Source of the DNA: Phoronis australis
Taxonomy: Eukaryota; Phoronida; Phoronidae
Reading direction: 5' to 3'
DNA length: 64,000 nucleotides
NCBI GenBank assembly: GCA_002633005.1
Contig: NMRA01000122.1
Coordinates: forward strand, 728,518-792,517
Shown: piece by piece, positions 54,142-64,000 of the stretch
Numbering within the stretch: position 1 is the stretch's first letter
Layout of the letters: every line of letters starts with the position of its first letter
Made by a program: the position numbers and the translations under genes
Notes under the pieces: generated by a model
What the model was told of the DNA's origin: nothing
Databases searched by the model: none
Seen by the model: only the letters and a program-made list of their open reading frames with translations

Positions 54142-56328
54142 TAGAGCAAGGCCGCTTTCAAATAAATAAAGTTAATAGTTGAAAATGCCTTTCATTTGCA
54201 AATATGACTAATTAGTTCAGTAGGAATTCATGAAATATTAATAATTGTTTTTCATTTTGTTATATAGTTTTGACTTTTAATGAATAATTTCAGACCATGT
54301 TTGTTTTTAATTAGCTGGTGGAATATCTAAAATGGTTTCTTTCCCTGTCGGTGCCACGTCAGGAAAGGTTGGTTGCTAAATTTGTCGCAAAGTGTGCATT
54401 TTTCTTATCAAAAACGTCTTGTTGTTGACTCAAAGCATCCATGTTCTTTTTTAACTAATTTTCTCGTGACACTGCCATTAGTAGGATTTAGAGAACCAGG
54501 CAATCACTGAATAATTGAAGGTTCAACGATGGCAATGTTATTCAGCCTTTTCAGGTTCAGTGAACACTCGGTCGGTCCACAGAGCCTTACTAGTTGACTG
54601 ATTGACAGTGAATAAATCTCGGTACTGGAAGACGTTTTCAACAGTAAGGTCCCGAGCTTACTCGTGAAATACTCACCCTTCTGTCGTGTGATTTTGTATG
54701 GTCTTGACTTATCTAGATATTTTGTGAATTTTTCCTGACAAGTTTCATACCACTTACCCGTTCAGTAACGCTAGGACCTCGCGAGACTACGTGAGACATT
54801 GCCGTGTATTTTAAATGAGAGCACATGAATTTGGCTAGATTTTAGCTAGGTCCTAGCATTACTGAACGCACACCAGGTAACTGTAGTGTTGCTTCAATGA
54901 TCAGGCGTACTCTAACCAGTCGACCAAAAAGCAATTGCCCACATGCGAGTGATTAAAAAAAGCCTTTTATATTACTGCACTCACTGCAGATTCACCACAC
55001 ACTTCCCAATCCAATGATTAGGGGTTCGTGCCAACCCAAAGTCAGCATCAGATCTACCCCTCTACATCCACCTCGATCCCCCTCGGCCATAGCACCATAC
55101 ACAACCACTATCAGCCATCATCATGGCACTATCAAACTCAGGCAGATGTGTGGTACCTCTCTGCTGTCAGGAGTAAGTATGATAGGCCAGAGCTCTTCCT
55201 TTAAGTTACTACTAGTACACTCACTGCTGATTCACCACATGTTGTCTACTAGTAAGGACTGACACCCTGGGTAAACTGAATTTCTAATTTATAACTTAAA
55301 ACAGCATTAAACCCATGTTTTATTGTGAAAATACAAATTTTAGTTTAGGATACTTATTGTTCCTTGTACTCAGTTTAGAAGTAATCCCTGAGCTCAGGAA
55401 GAAGTGACTGTAATTGCGATTTTGCCGTGCGCGTCTCGTTATCGAGCCCGGTCAGGATTTGTGAAGTAAAACAAATGGAAGACTTTGAACTGCATTTCAA
55501 TGTGGAGTTTTTTGTCTGATTGTTGCTTTACTAGAGATGTAGGATGTCATGAGGGGAGCCTGCCATAAATATATAAGGCAAGATGCTTGCAACATTCCTA
55601 ATATGGCAGGTCAGTGCCGGTGGCAGTTTTTGGATCATGCCCAGAGGGTAAGGGGTGGTCCTCTAGTTCCCTTCTAAATCTGGCTTTGATATTGCTTAAT
55701 GGTCAAAGATTTTCAGCGTGTTTACAGTGTAAATGCATTTATTTTACTGGTACTCTATAGAGTCCTGGCCTGTTCTGTGCTTAGCTATGAATAACATGTC
55801 ACGAAATCCTTGACAGCAACGACATGACTTTTTAATGTTAAACATCTAGTCTCGTTGTGCTTGACGTCGTCCTTGTCATGTGACCTAGTTATGATATGAC
55901 CATATGTGATGGCAGAGACATCTACTCTATGCATAAGCAGCACCAGAATCTCTAGTGATCATTCATATTATACATTTCTGTGTCAAGTTTTCATGTTTTG
56001 ATTTTATTTTGCCATCTTCACAAAAATCGGGTGGTAAAGTTAACACTTGTAGTATTTCTTTCTGTGATTATACTGAGATGTAATGCAGCTATCTGTTGAC
56101 TTTTGAACAGCTTCACTGATATTTTATCTTGATAGCTATAAAAATTCATGGGAAATATTATTTGCATATTTAATGCAAGTCCATTGATGGTTTTCATTGC
56201 AGGATGCCTTACCCGACATCAAGATGATTTGACACAAATACCCGGTCCGTTAGTGCATGCTGATATTTGGTTGGTAGAACTATTGATAAGAGACACCTAG
56301 TGGTCTACAGAACAAAGTAGAGAGCACA
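54142..56328. other. Spacer between divergent NRDC and transporter genes
   Basis: The NRDC start (complement at 54141) and transporter start (56329) face away from each other, so both promoters should lie here. A foldback element occupies 54760-54867. A possible 5'-UTR splice acceptor (ttttcattgcag) ends at 56202. I see no TATA box that I would defend and no other gene. A direct repeat with cactcactgc and gattcaccaca is present near 54976 and 55211. Confidence 0.5.
54760..54867. mobile_element. Small foldback element containing CTCGCGAGA
   Basis: gttcagtaacgctaggacct (54760-54779) is mirrored by aggtcctagcattactgaac (54848-54867) with one mismatch. Between the arms lies ctcgcgaga, nine of ten bases of the TCTCGCGAGA promoter motif known from vertebrates. 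The element lies about 620 bases upstream of the NRDC start codon. Any promoter role is inference. Confidence 0.65.
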
Positions 56329-59300
56329 ATGATACAAAGGACTTCGCACACTGTGGCCTTGGCTTCTGCTGCTAACTTCATTAATTCTGCTGATCGAGTC
56401 ATAATGCCAATAGCTATAATACAGATGTCCAAGGAGTTTGGATGGAATTTACATGGACAAGGATGGGTCTTGAGTTCATTTGCCATTGGTTATATGGCGA
56501 GTGGGGTAATTTGTTTTCCTGCTATTTTGTATTGAGACACTTGGTGCTTTATTCTTGTAAGCTTGGGGTAAACAGAAAATCAGATTTACTTAAAATGTTA
56601 TTTGATTTTGATTTTAGAAAAATCTTGATTGTTTACAAAAAATATTTTGGAACACAGTTTCTTTCAAATGCATTGAATACATACATTTTTAAAAAAACAT
56701 TGTTTTTGTCATTTATCTGCAAATAGGTGTACAGTAAAATTTAACCTATTTTAGACAAAAATAATTTCCAAATTGCTCTTTTTTTCATTTTCAAGGGCTT
56801 TTTACATTGTTATGAATGTCAAATTTTTTTCAAAATGTGTTGTGTTATGACTTTCTCGCAACTGAGGCAACTTAAGACTTAGTTTACCTTTTCAATATCC
56901 TTCCTGAGTAAGTGAATGTTTCGTAGACTCATATCTGTAAATATGACACACTGCCTTTGTCAAAATCAACGTCATGGAGCGCTTGAAGGTCAGTTCACTA
57001 ATGAATGTCACTTGAGGCAAAAAATCATTGTACACAGACAGATTCAATAAAGTGTCGTCTGTGTGTTGCTCTACTGCAGGCTCCCACATTTCAACAGTCA
57101 AACGTAGAATGATGTCCAATGAAGTTCAGTGACTGTCATCCTATTGCTCACTTGAAAGTTCACGTACAAACTTACGAAATATTAGCAAAATTATTCATTG
57201 TTGTTAATGCAGTCTTGCACAATGTCTCAAGACAGTCTGATTGAATGCCCGCCAATCCGACGGGAAGTTGTTGAGACATACACAATGTCACGTTTCCTGC
57301 TTTTGTAGGTACTTGGTGCTAGCGCTGCAAAGAAATATGGTGGAAAGAACACACTGACGTTAGCCGTCTTCATTTGGTCATTGTCAACATTACTCACACC
57401 AGTATTCGCTCATTCAATAGCGACAGTGTATATATCGAGGATTTTGCTGGGAATAGGGGAAGGACTCGGTAATGTATTCCATTAGTGCATTGATTTGTAT
57501 TTGTCTTGTGCAATTGAACTTGCAACAAATCTGTTACATATTAGGCGCTTACTAGTATTGTTGTTGCGTGTGAAGCTCATTGACAAATTTGTGATGGGAA
57601 TCACGGTTTGTTTTTGCCAAACAGGGAACCCTCTAATAAAGATGAAGCATTGTAAGTTGTGCTTGTATGTGCAAAAATAAAATACTTCCGGTCTCTGAGA
57701 AGAAACTGACAAAAAGTCCAGGCATTCCTTACATAAAATACTTGAATATCTAAGTTTGAGAATTCCATTTTTCTACCAAGATGTCATAAATACAACTATG
57801 TTGCTTTGAAAGGCAACTGTGACTATGATGGGGATTTTTGACACCAGAGTATGTTTTGTATAGTCACTACGTAGCTTTGTTGTGTACTGAGAATGTTGAA
57901 GATCGTTTGGTGGAAAAATGAAATTCAACACTCCAATTCTTGTTCACTGTATTGATAGATGTATTTAGAGACACTCAGTGAAGTCTGTTACTGAAGAAGT
58001 GCTGAGACATCGCTTTTCTAATGGTAATATTTTCAAGTTTTTAATCATGCAGTAATGTTAAACTGTTTTCATACGTTTCAGGTTTACCTACCATTTTTCA
58101 CATATTCGCTCATACAATACCGTTAGAAGAGAGGTCGCGAGCATTCGGCTACTTGGTATCGTTAGGTTCAATTGGGCAGACAGTCTCTGCTTTGGTAAGT
58201 CATCTTGCTTCAGCTACATTCTGGGTTCTGATACTGACATTTTTTGAAATATCATGCTTAAAGCTTGTTGGTGTGATTTAAACTTTATTTTATTAGCTAC
58301 CTAATGCATTGAGTGATAATGATGGGAAGTCGTGATTATAGAATTGATTATTGAAGTTTTCTTTGTTTACAATTTGCATGGACGCTTGACAATTTGTTGC
58401 TGGATTATTCTAACCCTTTTATGAAGGCATCTTGTGATGTCATGAAATGTGAACATCAACATGCTCATTACAGGCTAGAGTAATTCAATGGATTACCCTG
58501 TTACAATCTCTATAACCTCCAGAATTTCAGATATAATAAGAACCATGTAAATGACATCTGTTTATAGCATTGCCTTTTTGTCAGAGTTCAAGAAATGTGA
58601 GTCTGATGAGACGATCTCGGTCACGTATTCAGACAGCATAAAGGAACATTATCTAATGGCCAAAAAACACAATTTTGGGGATTACTGTTATGTGGGATAG
58701 ACCTTTTGAAGTTATTAGCTTTGGCCAGAGCTGTAAGAACAACAAAACCCTTTGTGTTTTGTGAGTTTATTAGAAATCGCCATATCTTATGAAAGTCAGT
58801 CGGTGGCTTTACCAGTTAAATGCACTTAAAATTCTCTGACATTTGTTGAGTAAAGCATTTAACTGTGATCGTAAAAATTCCAGTTTTAAATCCACACAGG
58901 GACTGATCTCCGAAAACCACTGTTCTTGCTGATAATGTTGCTTTATTGAAACCAGTCTCTTTATTAGTGATTTCACCCTGTAAATGATTGTATGGCTCTT
59001 GCTAATTGACTTTAAATCAATTCTCTCTAGCTTTGCCCTCACTTGCCGTGGAGGTGGTGTTTTTATCTATTCGGCTCCTTGGGTTTCTTCTGGGTCTTTG
59101 TGTGGACTGTCATGTATAAAGAAAAACGAAACACAACAGATGAAGAGGAAGCCTTTGTAGAGCCCCCAAAAGTAAGTAAATGAGGTCATTGTAGGAGTCT
59201 TGCTTATGAATGAATTAATGAGCCTGGATAGTAGCAAGTTTTACCAATGTTCTGAGCCATATATATTGAGCACATCAGGATTACCAACTTCAAACCAGAA

Positions 59301-60687
59301 TAAACTGATATTGCGGTGGCAAATTTAGTTAGAAACAGATCAGTGAACTCCACAAGGTACATGTTGTCATTGTACCAAATTGGGAAATCATCTTGCCCTT
59401 TAGAAACCTACCAAAATGCATTGCACACATAACAATTAGCAGGGCTTGGAATGACCAATGACAGAAAACGCGGAAACTTTTACGGCCCAAATCATGCGCG
59501 CTATGCAGCCTTGAAATGGTCGATGTGAACCGTTCCCCGACAAAAATCGGGAGGACTAAAAAAAAACAAAAGAAAAAACGTTACCACCATCAGTAGCATG
59601 CGTCTGCGTCCTTTTAGCTCATCGGTCCACTCCCAACCCACACATTTTTGGCTGCAAAGCCGTAGTATTTGTCGCCGCTGTTTACAATAAGACGAGACGC
59701 CATTGAAAATCCCACCACGCTATCCCAGATGCCCCGGCAATGTTGACAATTTACCTTCCTCCGAAACATAAAGAGCAACTTCCGCTTTTCGAAGGGAACG
59801 TCGTCTGCAAGGCCGCGGTAAGAAAGGAATTTGCCGCGGAAATTTTAGATCAAATCCGATTTTTTTACGCGGAAATATAATAAAATGCGCGGACGGAACA
59901 TTTGAAAAAAGCGGAAATCCGCGTTTCCGCGGAAAATTCCAAGCCCTGAATTAGGTTTTAAAGATGACACTATGTATGGCTTTGATAATTTTCCTTTCAA
60001 ATGTAAACCCACCTTCCAGATGACAAAAACAACTTTGGATTTAGACCTCTTATCGCAATGAGATTGGTCTCAAATAGTTTGGTAGTGAAATTGCACGTCA
60101 TTTCAAGACAGTCTTTGTTGCTAGATACCTGCTTCTACAAATTGGCTTGTCATTTTATGGACCGAGCATTGTCTTGACAAATAACTAATTATCAGTTCTT
60201 TTCTCATCTGAGATCAATTCTGTAACAGTAAATGGTCTAAATTAAGTTTTCTTCTTGGACGGAGCGTGGATTTATACGTACTATAGGCAGTCAAGTTATG
60301 GAAATCACAAATTTTAAATAACTATGTGTAATTAGGTACGCCAACATACGACATGTAAGAACAAATAATGGTTGTCAGAGATGGTGATGCACATGGCTTA
60401 ATAGAAGGTTATGCACTGTATTGTAATCCTAAATATTGTCAGTTGATACACTCTAGTTTGACAGTTGCACTCTCTGTTGCAGATTCCTAACACTAGCGTA
60501 CTATGGTCAGCCTTCCTGAGCCACTGGCCACTGTGGTCAATGTACATAGCCCACTTCTCTATGAACTGGTCGAATTACATAGTGATGAACTGGCTACCCA
60601 CCTATATGGCCAAGAGTCTGGGTGCTACCAAGAGAGATATTATGTTCACTGCTGTACCTTATATTATGAATTCAGTTATGGGTGTAG
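56329..60687 (+). CDS. SLC17-like major facilitator anion transporter, 3'-partial, 5 exons
   Basis: Membrane transporter of the major facilitator superfamily, SLC17 type by eye, nearest in feel to SLC17A9 (vesicular nucleotide) and plant PHT4/ANTR carriers. Exons are 56329-56505, 57309-57468, 58082-58194, 59031-59171 and 60483-60687, all GT-AG with joining phases. They encode residues 1-265 of a protein expected to be 400-500 long. Visible parts are TM1 with MPIAIIQMSKEFGWN (human SLC17A9 has MPICTVSMSQDFGWN), a TM2-3 loop with AAKKYGGKN in place of the usual GxLaDrxGgK motif, TM4 with SRILLGIGEGLGLPT, the EERSRAFGYL loop, a charged central loop (YKEKRNTTDEEEAF) and the SLC17-typical NWLPTYM. 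A TAA lies in frame upstream of the ATG. The next exon must start with two bases, and I cannot find it before 64000. Substrate is not predictable. Confidence 0.85.
56506..59030. other. Transporter introns 1-3
   Basis: Three introns (56506-57308, 57469-58081, 58195-59030) without recognisable repeats or genes. The short open frames in them do not resemble known proteins and do not keep frame with the exons. Confidence 0.5.
59440..59948. mobile_element. 509-bp hAT-like non-autonomous element
   Basis: Ends cagggcttggaat and attccaagccctg are perfect 13-bp inverted repeats flanked by AATTAG on both sides (59434-59439, 59949-59954). Sub-terminal gcgg/ccgc motifs (gcggaaa) repeat near both ends. 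CAGGG-type termini are typical of hAT elements, though the duplication is 6 rather than 8 bases. It is non-coding and lies in transporter intron 4. Confidence 0.75.
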
Positions 60688-61055
60688 GTAAGTGCTCCAT
60701 TCTGACTGCAGCCGGTTATGGGATTGAGTTCACTAGTATGAATTTTGTTTGTTAGCTCTTGGTGTGAAGGAAATATGGTTGAGCAACTGAAAACAAACAT
60801 TTGGTCGTCCAAACAGGAATTATAGCGCAGTATGATATCGCCCAGCTTGGTTGGTTTGAGGTAACAGTAGCAGATAAACCTTAACAAAATGGAATACACA
60901 CAATGAATTACGAGACTATTTCTAAAGTCCGAGTATTGCTATAACAGAGTCATAAAAAGTGTTTTGACTATTCATTATATAGAAAAATGTTTAACCTGAG
61001 GCCAAATACTATTTTTACAGACGTTTCATAGAGGATTTGGACAGTCTCTCCATTA

Positions 61056-63619
61056 CAGGCTTTCAAGCAGTTTTAGGCAAAAAAGTAGGAAAAAAATAGG
61101 ACACGTTTTCAAAAAAGTAGGAAAACGTAGGAACTGTGGAGTGAAAAGTATGAAAAAGTAAGAACAAGAGCAGGCGTTCAGGAGTAGTTTTAAACAATAT
61201 TTACCAAATGAATGACGTTTGCCTCATAAAAGAGGCTGTAATCACCATTAGTTGGAGAGCCAGCAAGACTTTATTCACTCTTTTAAGTGCAAAAGGTTTG
61301 ACTGCGTAATTTTATTGTACGTCACCTTGAAGGAAAGGGGCGTCTTAAGTGGCATAGTCCTTGGGTTTTGATCTCTGGGGGGTCCAAAAGAGGACCCAAA
61401 TGTCCATTTAATTAAAATTTCGAGAGCAACACCCGTTACAAGTTCATTTCATGCAAATCACCACTCTAATAAAATGATGCAACTTAAAACGCGAAAATGC
61501 CTAGGGTTATAAATTAAGACGCCTACTAATTAACAACCAATTAATGATTTCTTTAAACTTTTTAAGTGCAACAAAAATTCTTTTTCCAACAGTTTAGTAA
61601 CTCTGGACACCTTATCCACACAATAAGACACAACTTTCCCTCGAGTTTGCAGATAAATTGGGGGTGTTTGGACTCCAAGTGATAAGACCCTCAAAAATGA
61701 GCTTGTGTAAAAGGGGAAATACAAAATTTTTATTACTGCTATGGATGAAACATTATTTCAGTTAACAAAAATACACCTTATGACATGAACAATTCTTGTG
61801 TTATTGAATGATTAAGACTCTTTAGAGCTAAACTGCTTGAAGCATATCTAGTGGCAACAAGTGAAAGTACATGGGATTGTCATGCATGACACAGTCTGTT
61901 GTTTCATAAGATAAAACCGGAACCCCAAAGGTAATAGTAATTATTCACGCTGCTGTAATTTAACTGCAAACATTTAAGTCGTGACCGTCCCCACTATCTT
62001 CATCAGACGATTCCATTTCTCTTGGTAGAGGATCATGATCTTTGTCTACATCACTGTTGATACCGTCATCTCTCTCAGAATCGTCACCATTGTTATCTGG
62101 CTCTGTTTTGAATTGAACCTCTAGAATGAGCGCAGGGTGCATCTGTTCTCCACTGAATCAAATGATTTAAAATGCACCGTCAACATTTTCCCATCCATTG
62201 GTGGGTATTCTGTCCAAGATTTGGAGATGAGCACTACCCCATAGTCTAGCAACAAATGCACTTCTATCCATGTGAAATGCTAGTTCAGCTTCACGCAGTG
62301 GAATACTGCTGCCCTCGATGCTTTTAAACTTCTCAAATGGGTGCTTAGTATTACTTCGGTTTGTAAGTATTGTCAACCACACTGAACCGGTGCTTGTTTA
62401 GTAGGACAAGTTTCTGTGCTCCATACAACACACAAAACAAAATCCTGCAAGATTTTGATGACTTCTTCTGTTGGAACATCGCGGTTCAATGAAGCAAAAG
62501 CTCTCTGGAACTTATCACTTATTGCCACGATTGCATATGATCTGTTTCTTCCTTTCCTTACAAATGCACAGGTATAGCAACATCCAGTGAACGCGTGTAG
62601 GCCAAGGTATTAGTTACGTTTAAATAACATAGAATGCCTTGCCCTCTAGTCCCAACCTCCATCCACACCATGGATGTACCTCAATGGACATGGTGTAGGA
62701 ACAACACTAGAATGTTGGTGTCAGAACCTCTTATGACGATGTCGTCAGGTGTGGGCTTGTCTGCCTCGTTTATACGAAGGATGACTGATGTCGGCTTCTG
62801 AGTAATTACAATTTACAGATGGAACTATCATTCTGTGCATACTTCTCCATCTTCAACAAACTACCAAGTGCACTCTCCCACCACTCTCCAATAAACTTCC
62901 CTTTCATCTAGAAGTGTTTTAAACAATATACAAGGATTTTTTGTCTTAAGTTGTATTTTTGTTCAGTTCAAATATCGTTTTATCTATACCAGTAACCAGA
63001 ATTGTCGTATTTCCTCTTTTGTACAAGTTCATTTTTGGGGGTCTTGTTATACCCCAGGAAAAATGAAGTCTTAAGTGGTGATTATGGTGTCTACAGTTAC
63101 TAAGCTATCTTTTAAAAAAAGAACTTTTGTTCCCACTTACAAGTTGAAATAAATTGTTAACTGGCTGTTAATTAGTAGGCATCTTAATTAATAAACCCCA
63201 AGACACATCTTAACTGGCATCATTTTAATTTGAGTGATATGAATGAAATAAAATAGATTGTTGGGTCCTCTTTTGGACCACCCCAGGGACCGAAGCCCAG
63301 AATTGTGCAATTAAGACGCCCCTTTCCTTCAATGGAAGGTGACTTACAATAAGAATTATGCACTCAAACCTTTTGCACTCGAAAGTGTAAATAAAGTCCT
63401 GCTGGTTGGTCTTTTGGTTAGCATCACTTGTGCTGGAGTAAGTACTTCGTGATAACCTAAAATGACTACTCACTACTCCAAAAACATAACTTAGACGGAA
63501 ATTTTACAGCTATGAGAAAAAAAGTATGAAAAAGTAGGAAATATTAGGAATTTCAGAAAAAAGTAGGAAAAGCAGGAACAAGCCAAAAAGTAGGAAAAGT
63601 AGGAACGCTTGAAAGCCTG
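61056..63619. mobile_element. 2.56 kb DNA transposon with long inner inverted repeats
   Basis: Ends caggctttcaagc and gcttgaaagcctg are 13-bp inverted repeats flanked by CCATTA on both sides (61050-61055, 63620-63625). Inside are runs of aaaagtaggaa in direct orientation at both ends, then longer inverted blocks (about 61290-61410 against 63260-63400, sharing aaggggcgtctta and tccaaaagaggaccc). The middle holds a decayed minus-strand coding region. It lies downstream of transporter exon 5. Confidence 0.8.
61960..62560 (-). pseudogene. Decayed transposon-encoded protein fragment
   Basis: Minus-strand frames include SYAIVAISDKFQRAFASLN and an LQDFVLCVV stretch (about 62560-62420), then, after at least one frame break, FEKFKSIEGSSIPLREAEL and a GWENVDGAF stretch (62382-62167), and an acidic tail at 62142-61960. 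The order and the charged C-terminus look like the remains of one element-encoded protein. I do not recognise a catalytic DDE motif, so calling it transposase is inference from its position inside the inverted repeats. Confidence 0.45.
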
Positions 63620-64000
63620 CCATTATGATATGCATTCATATAGTAAAAACTCATACGAATTGGATCCAACCAAATCCACACATTATGGGACAGTTCATGA
63701 ATATTTTGTTGAATGGAAGGTGGTGCGTGTTAGTCTTGGGGACACCATTATTTAGTGCATAAAACGTCAGCCATCCCCTAGCTGTTATTTAAACTTTTCG
63801 TGAATTGTATGCTAACTTGTGTAACAGAGCAAGTCTCCAGTGAACATCAAAAATGTGTATTTCACCTCGTCACGCGTACGTTTCAGTTCAGTTACACATG
63901 ATAACGATCAATTTCATATAGGCAAAGGAAGGAAACACCCTTTCTCCTAAGCCTGTCGCTAGCAAAGTGCCCAACACATACAGTCGCGCCCGCATGCCCA

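Larger units (their letters stand above)
60688..64000. other. Transporter intron 5 or downstream DNA
   Basis: Apart from the 61056-63619 transposon I find no exon that continues the transporter. An open stretch after an acceptor-like site near 63919 runs to the window end but has the wrong phase for exon 5: a stop appears within ten codons in the required frame. Confidence 0.5.

Noticed and set aside
63919-64000. Acceptor-like site followed by an open stretch, as the next transporter exon
   Set aside because: The phase required by exon 5 gives a stop within ten codons, and the alternative frame shows no transporter-like sequence.

Overview
The window is nuclear DNA of a metazoan, most likely a marine invertebrate. 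It is AT-rich. The genes are cut into many short exons with GT-AG introns of roughly 0.3 to 4 kb, and the introns hold tRNA-derived SINEs, MITE-like inverted-repeat elements and satellites. No operon, CRISPR or prokaryotic gene structure is present. I cannot fix the phylum from the sequence. The proteins are close to their vertebrate counterparts, which would fit an invertebrate deuterostome or a lophotrochozoan. Three single n positions (26430, 34094, 40236) mark contig joins, and two of them are flanked by near-identical duplicated sequence that is probably an assembly artefact.

Layout. (1) 1-23009, plus strand: the mitochondrial glycine cleavage P-protein gene (GLDC). Its first one or two exons lie left of the window. 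Twenty coding exons from 4152 to the stop at 23009 encode 904 residues. (2) 23010-25014: gap between convergent genes. (3) 25015-54141, minus strand: a complete nardilysin gene (NRDC, M16 metallopeptidase). It has 27 coding exons whose phases all join and sum to exactly 1131 codons including the stop. (4) 54142-56328: spacer between the divergent NRDC and transporter genes, holding a small foldback element. (5) 56329-60687, plus strand: the first five coding exons of an SLC17-like major facilitator transporter, which continues beyond the window or after a large intron. (6) 60688-64000: intron or downstream DNA, mostly one 2.56 kb inverted-repeat transposon with a decayed protein fragment.

The three genes have unrelated jobs (mitochondrial glycine catabolism, peptide processing and ectodomain-shedding control, organic anion transport), and nothing in the sequence suggests co-regulation. 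Accessory content is concentrated in introns: transposons with visible ends and target duplications (2539-2715, 6953-8402, 16605-17613, 59440-59948, 61056-63619), a SINE family, a modular element of about 1.1-1.3 kb present in at least three copies, an 18-bp satellite, a 20-bp palindromic array, a 310-bp foldback, and two places where the end of an NRDC exon with its splice donor has been tandemly copied. I did not find a convincing new multi-gene system. The most unusual signals are the duplicated splice donors and the palindromic array.
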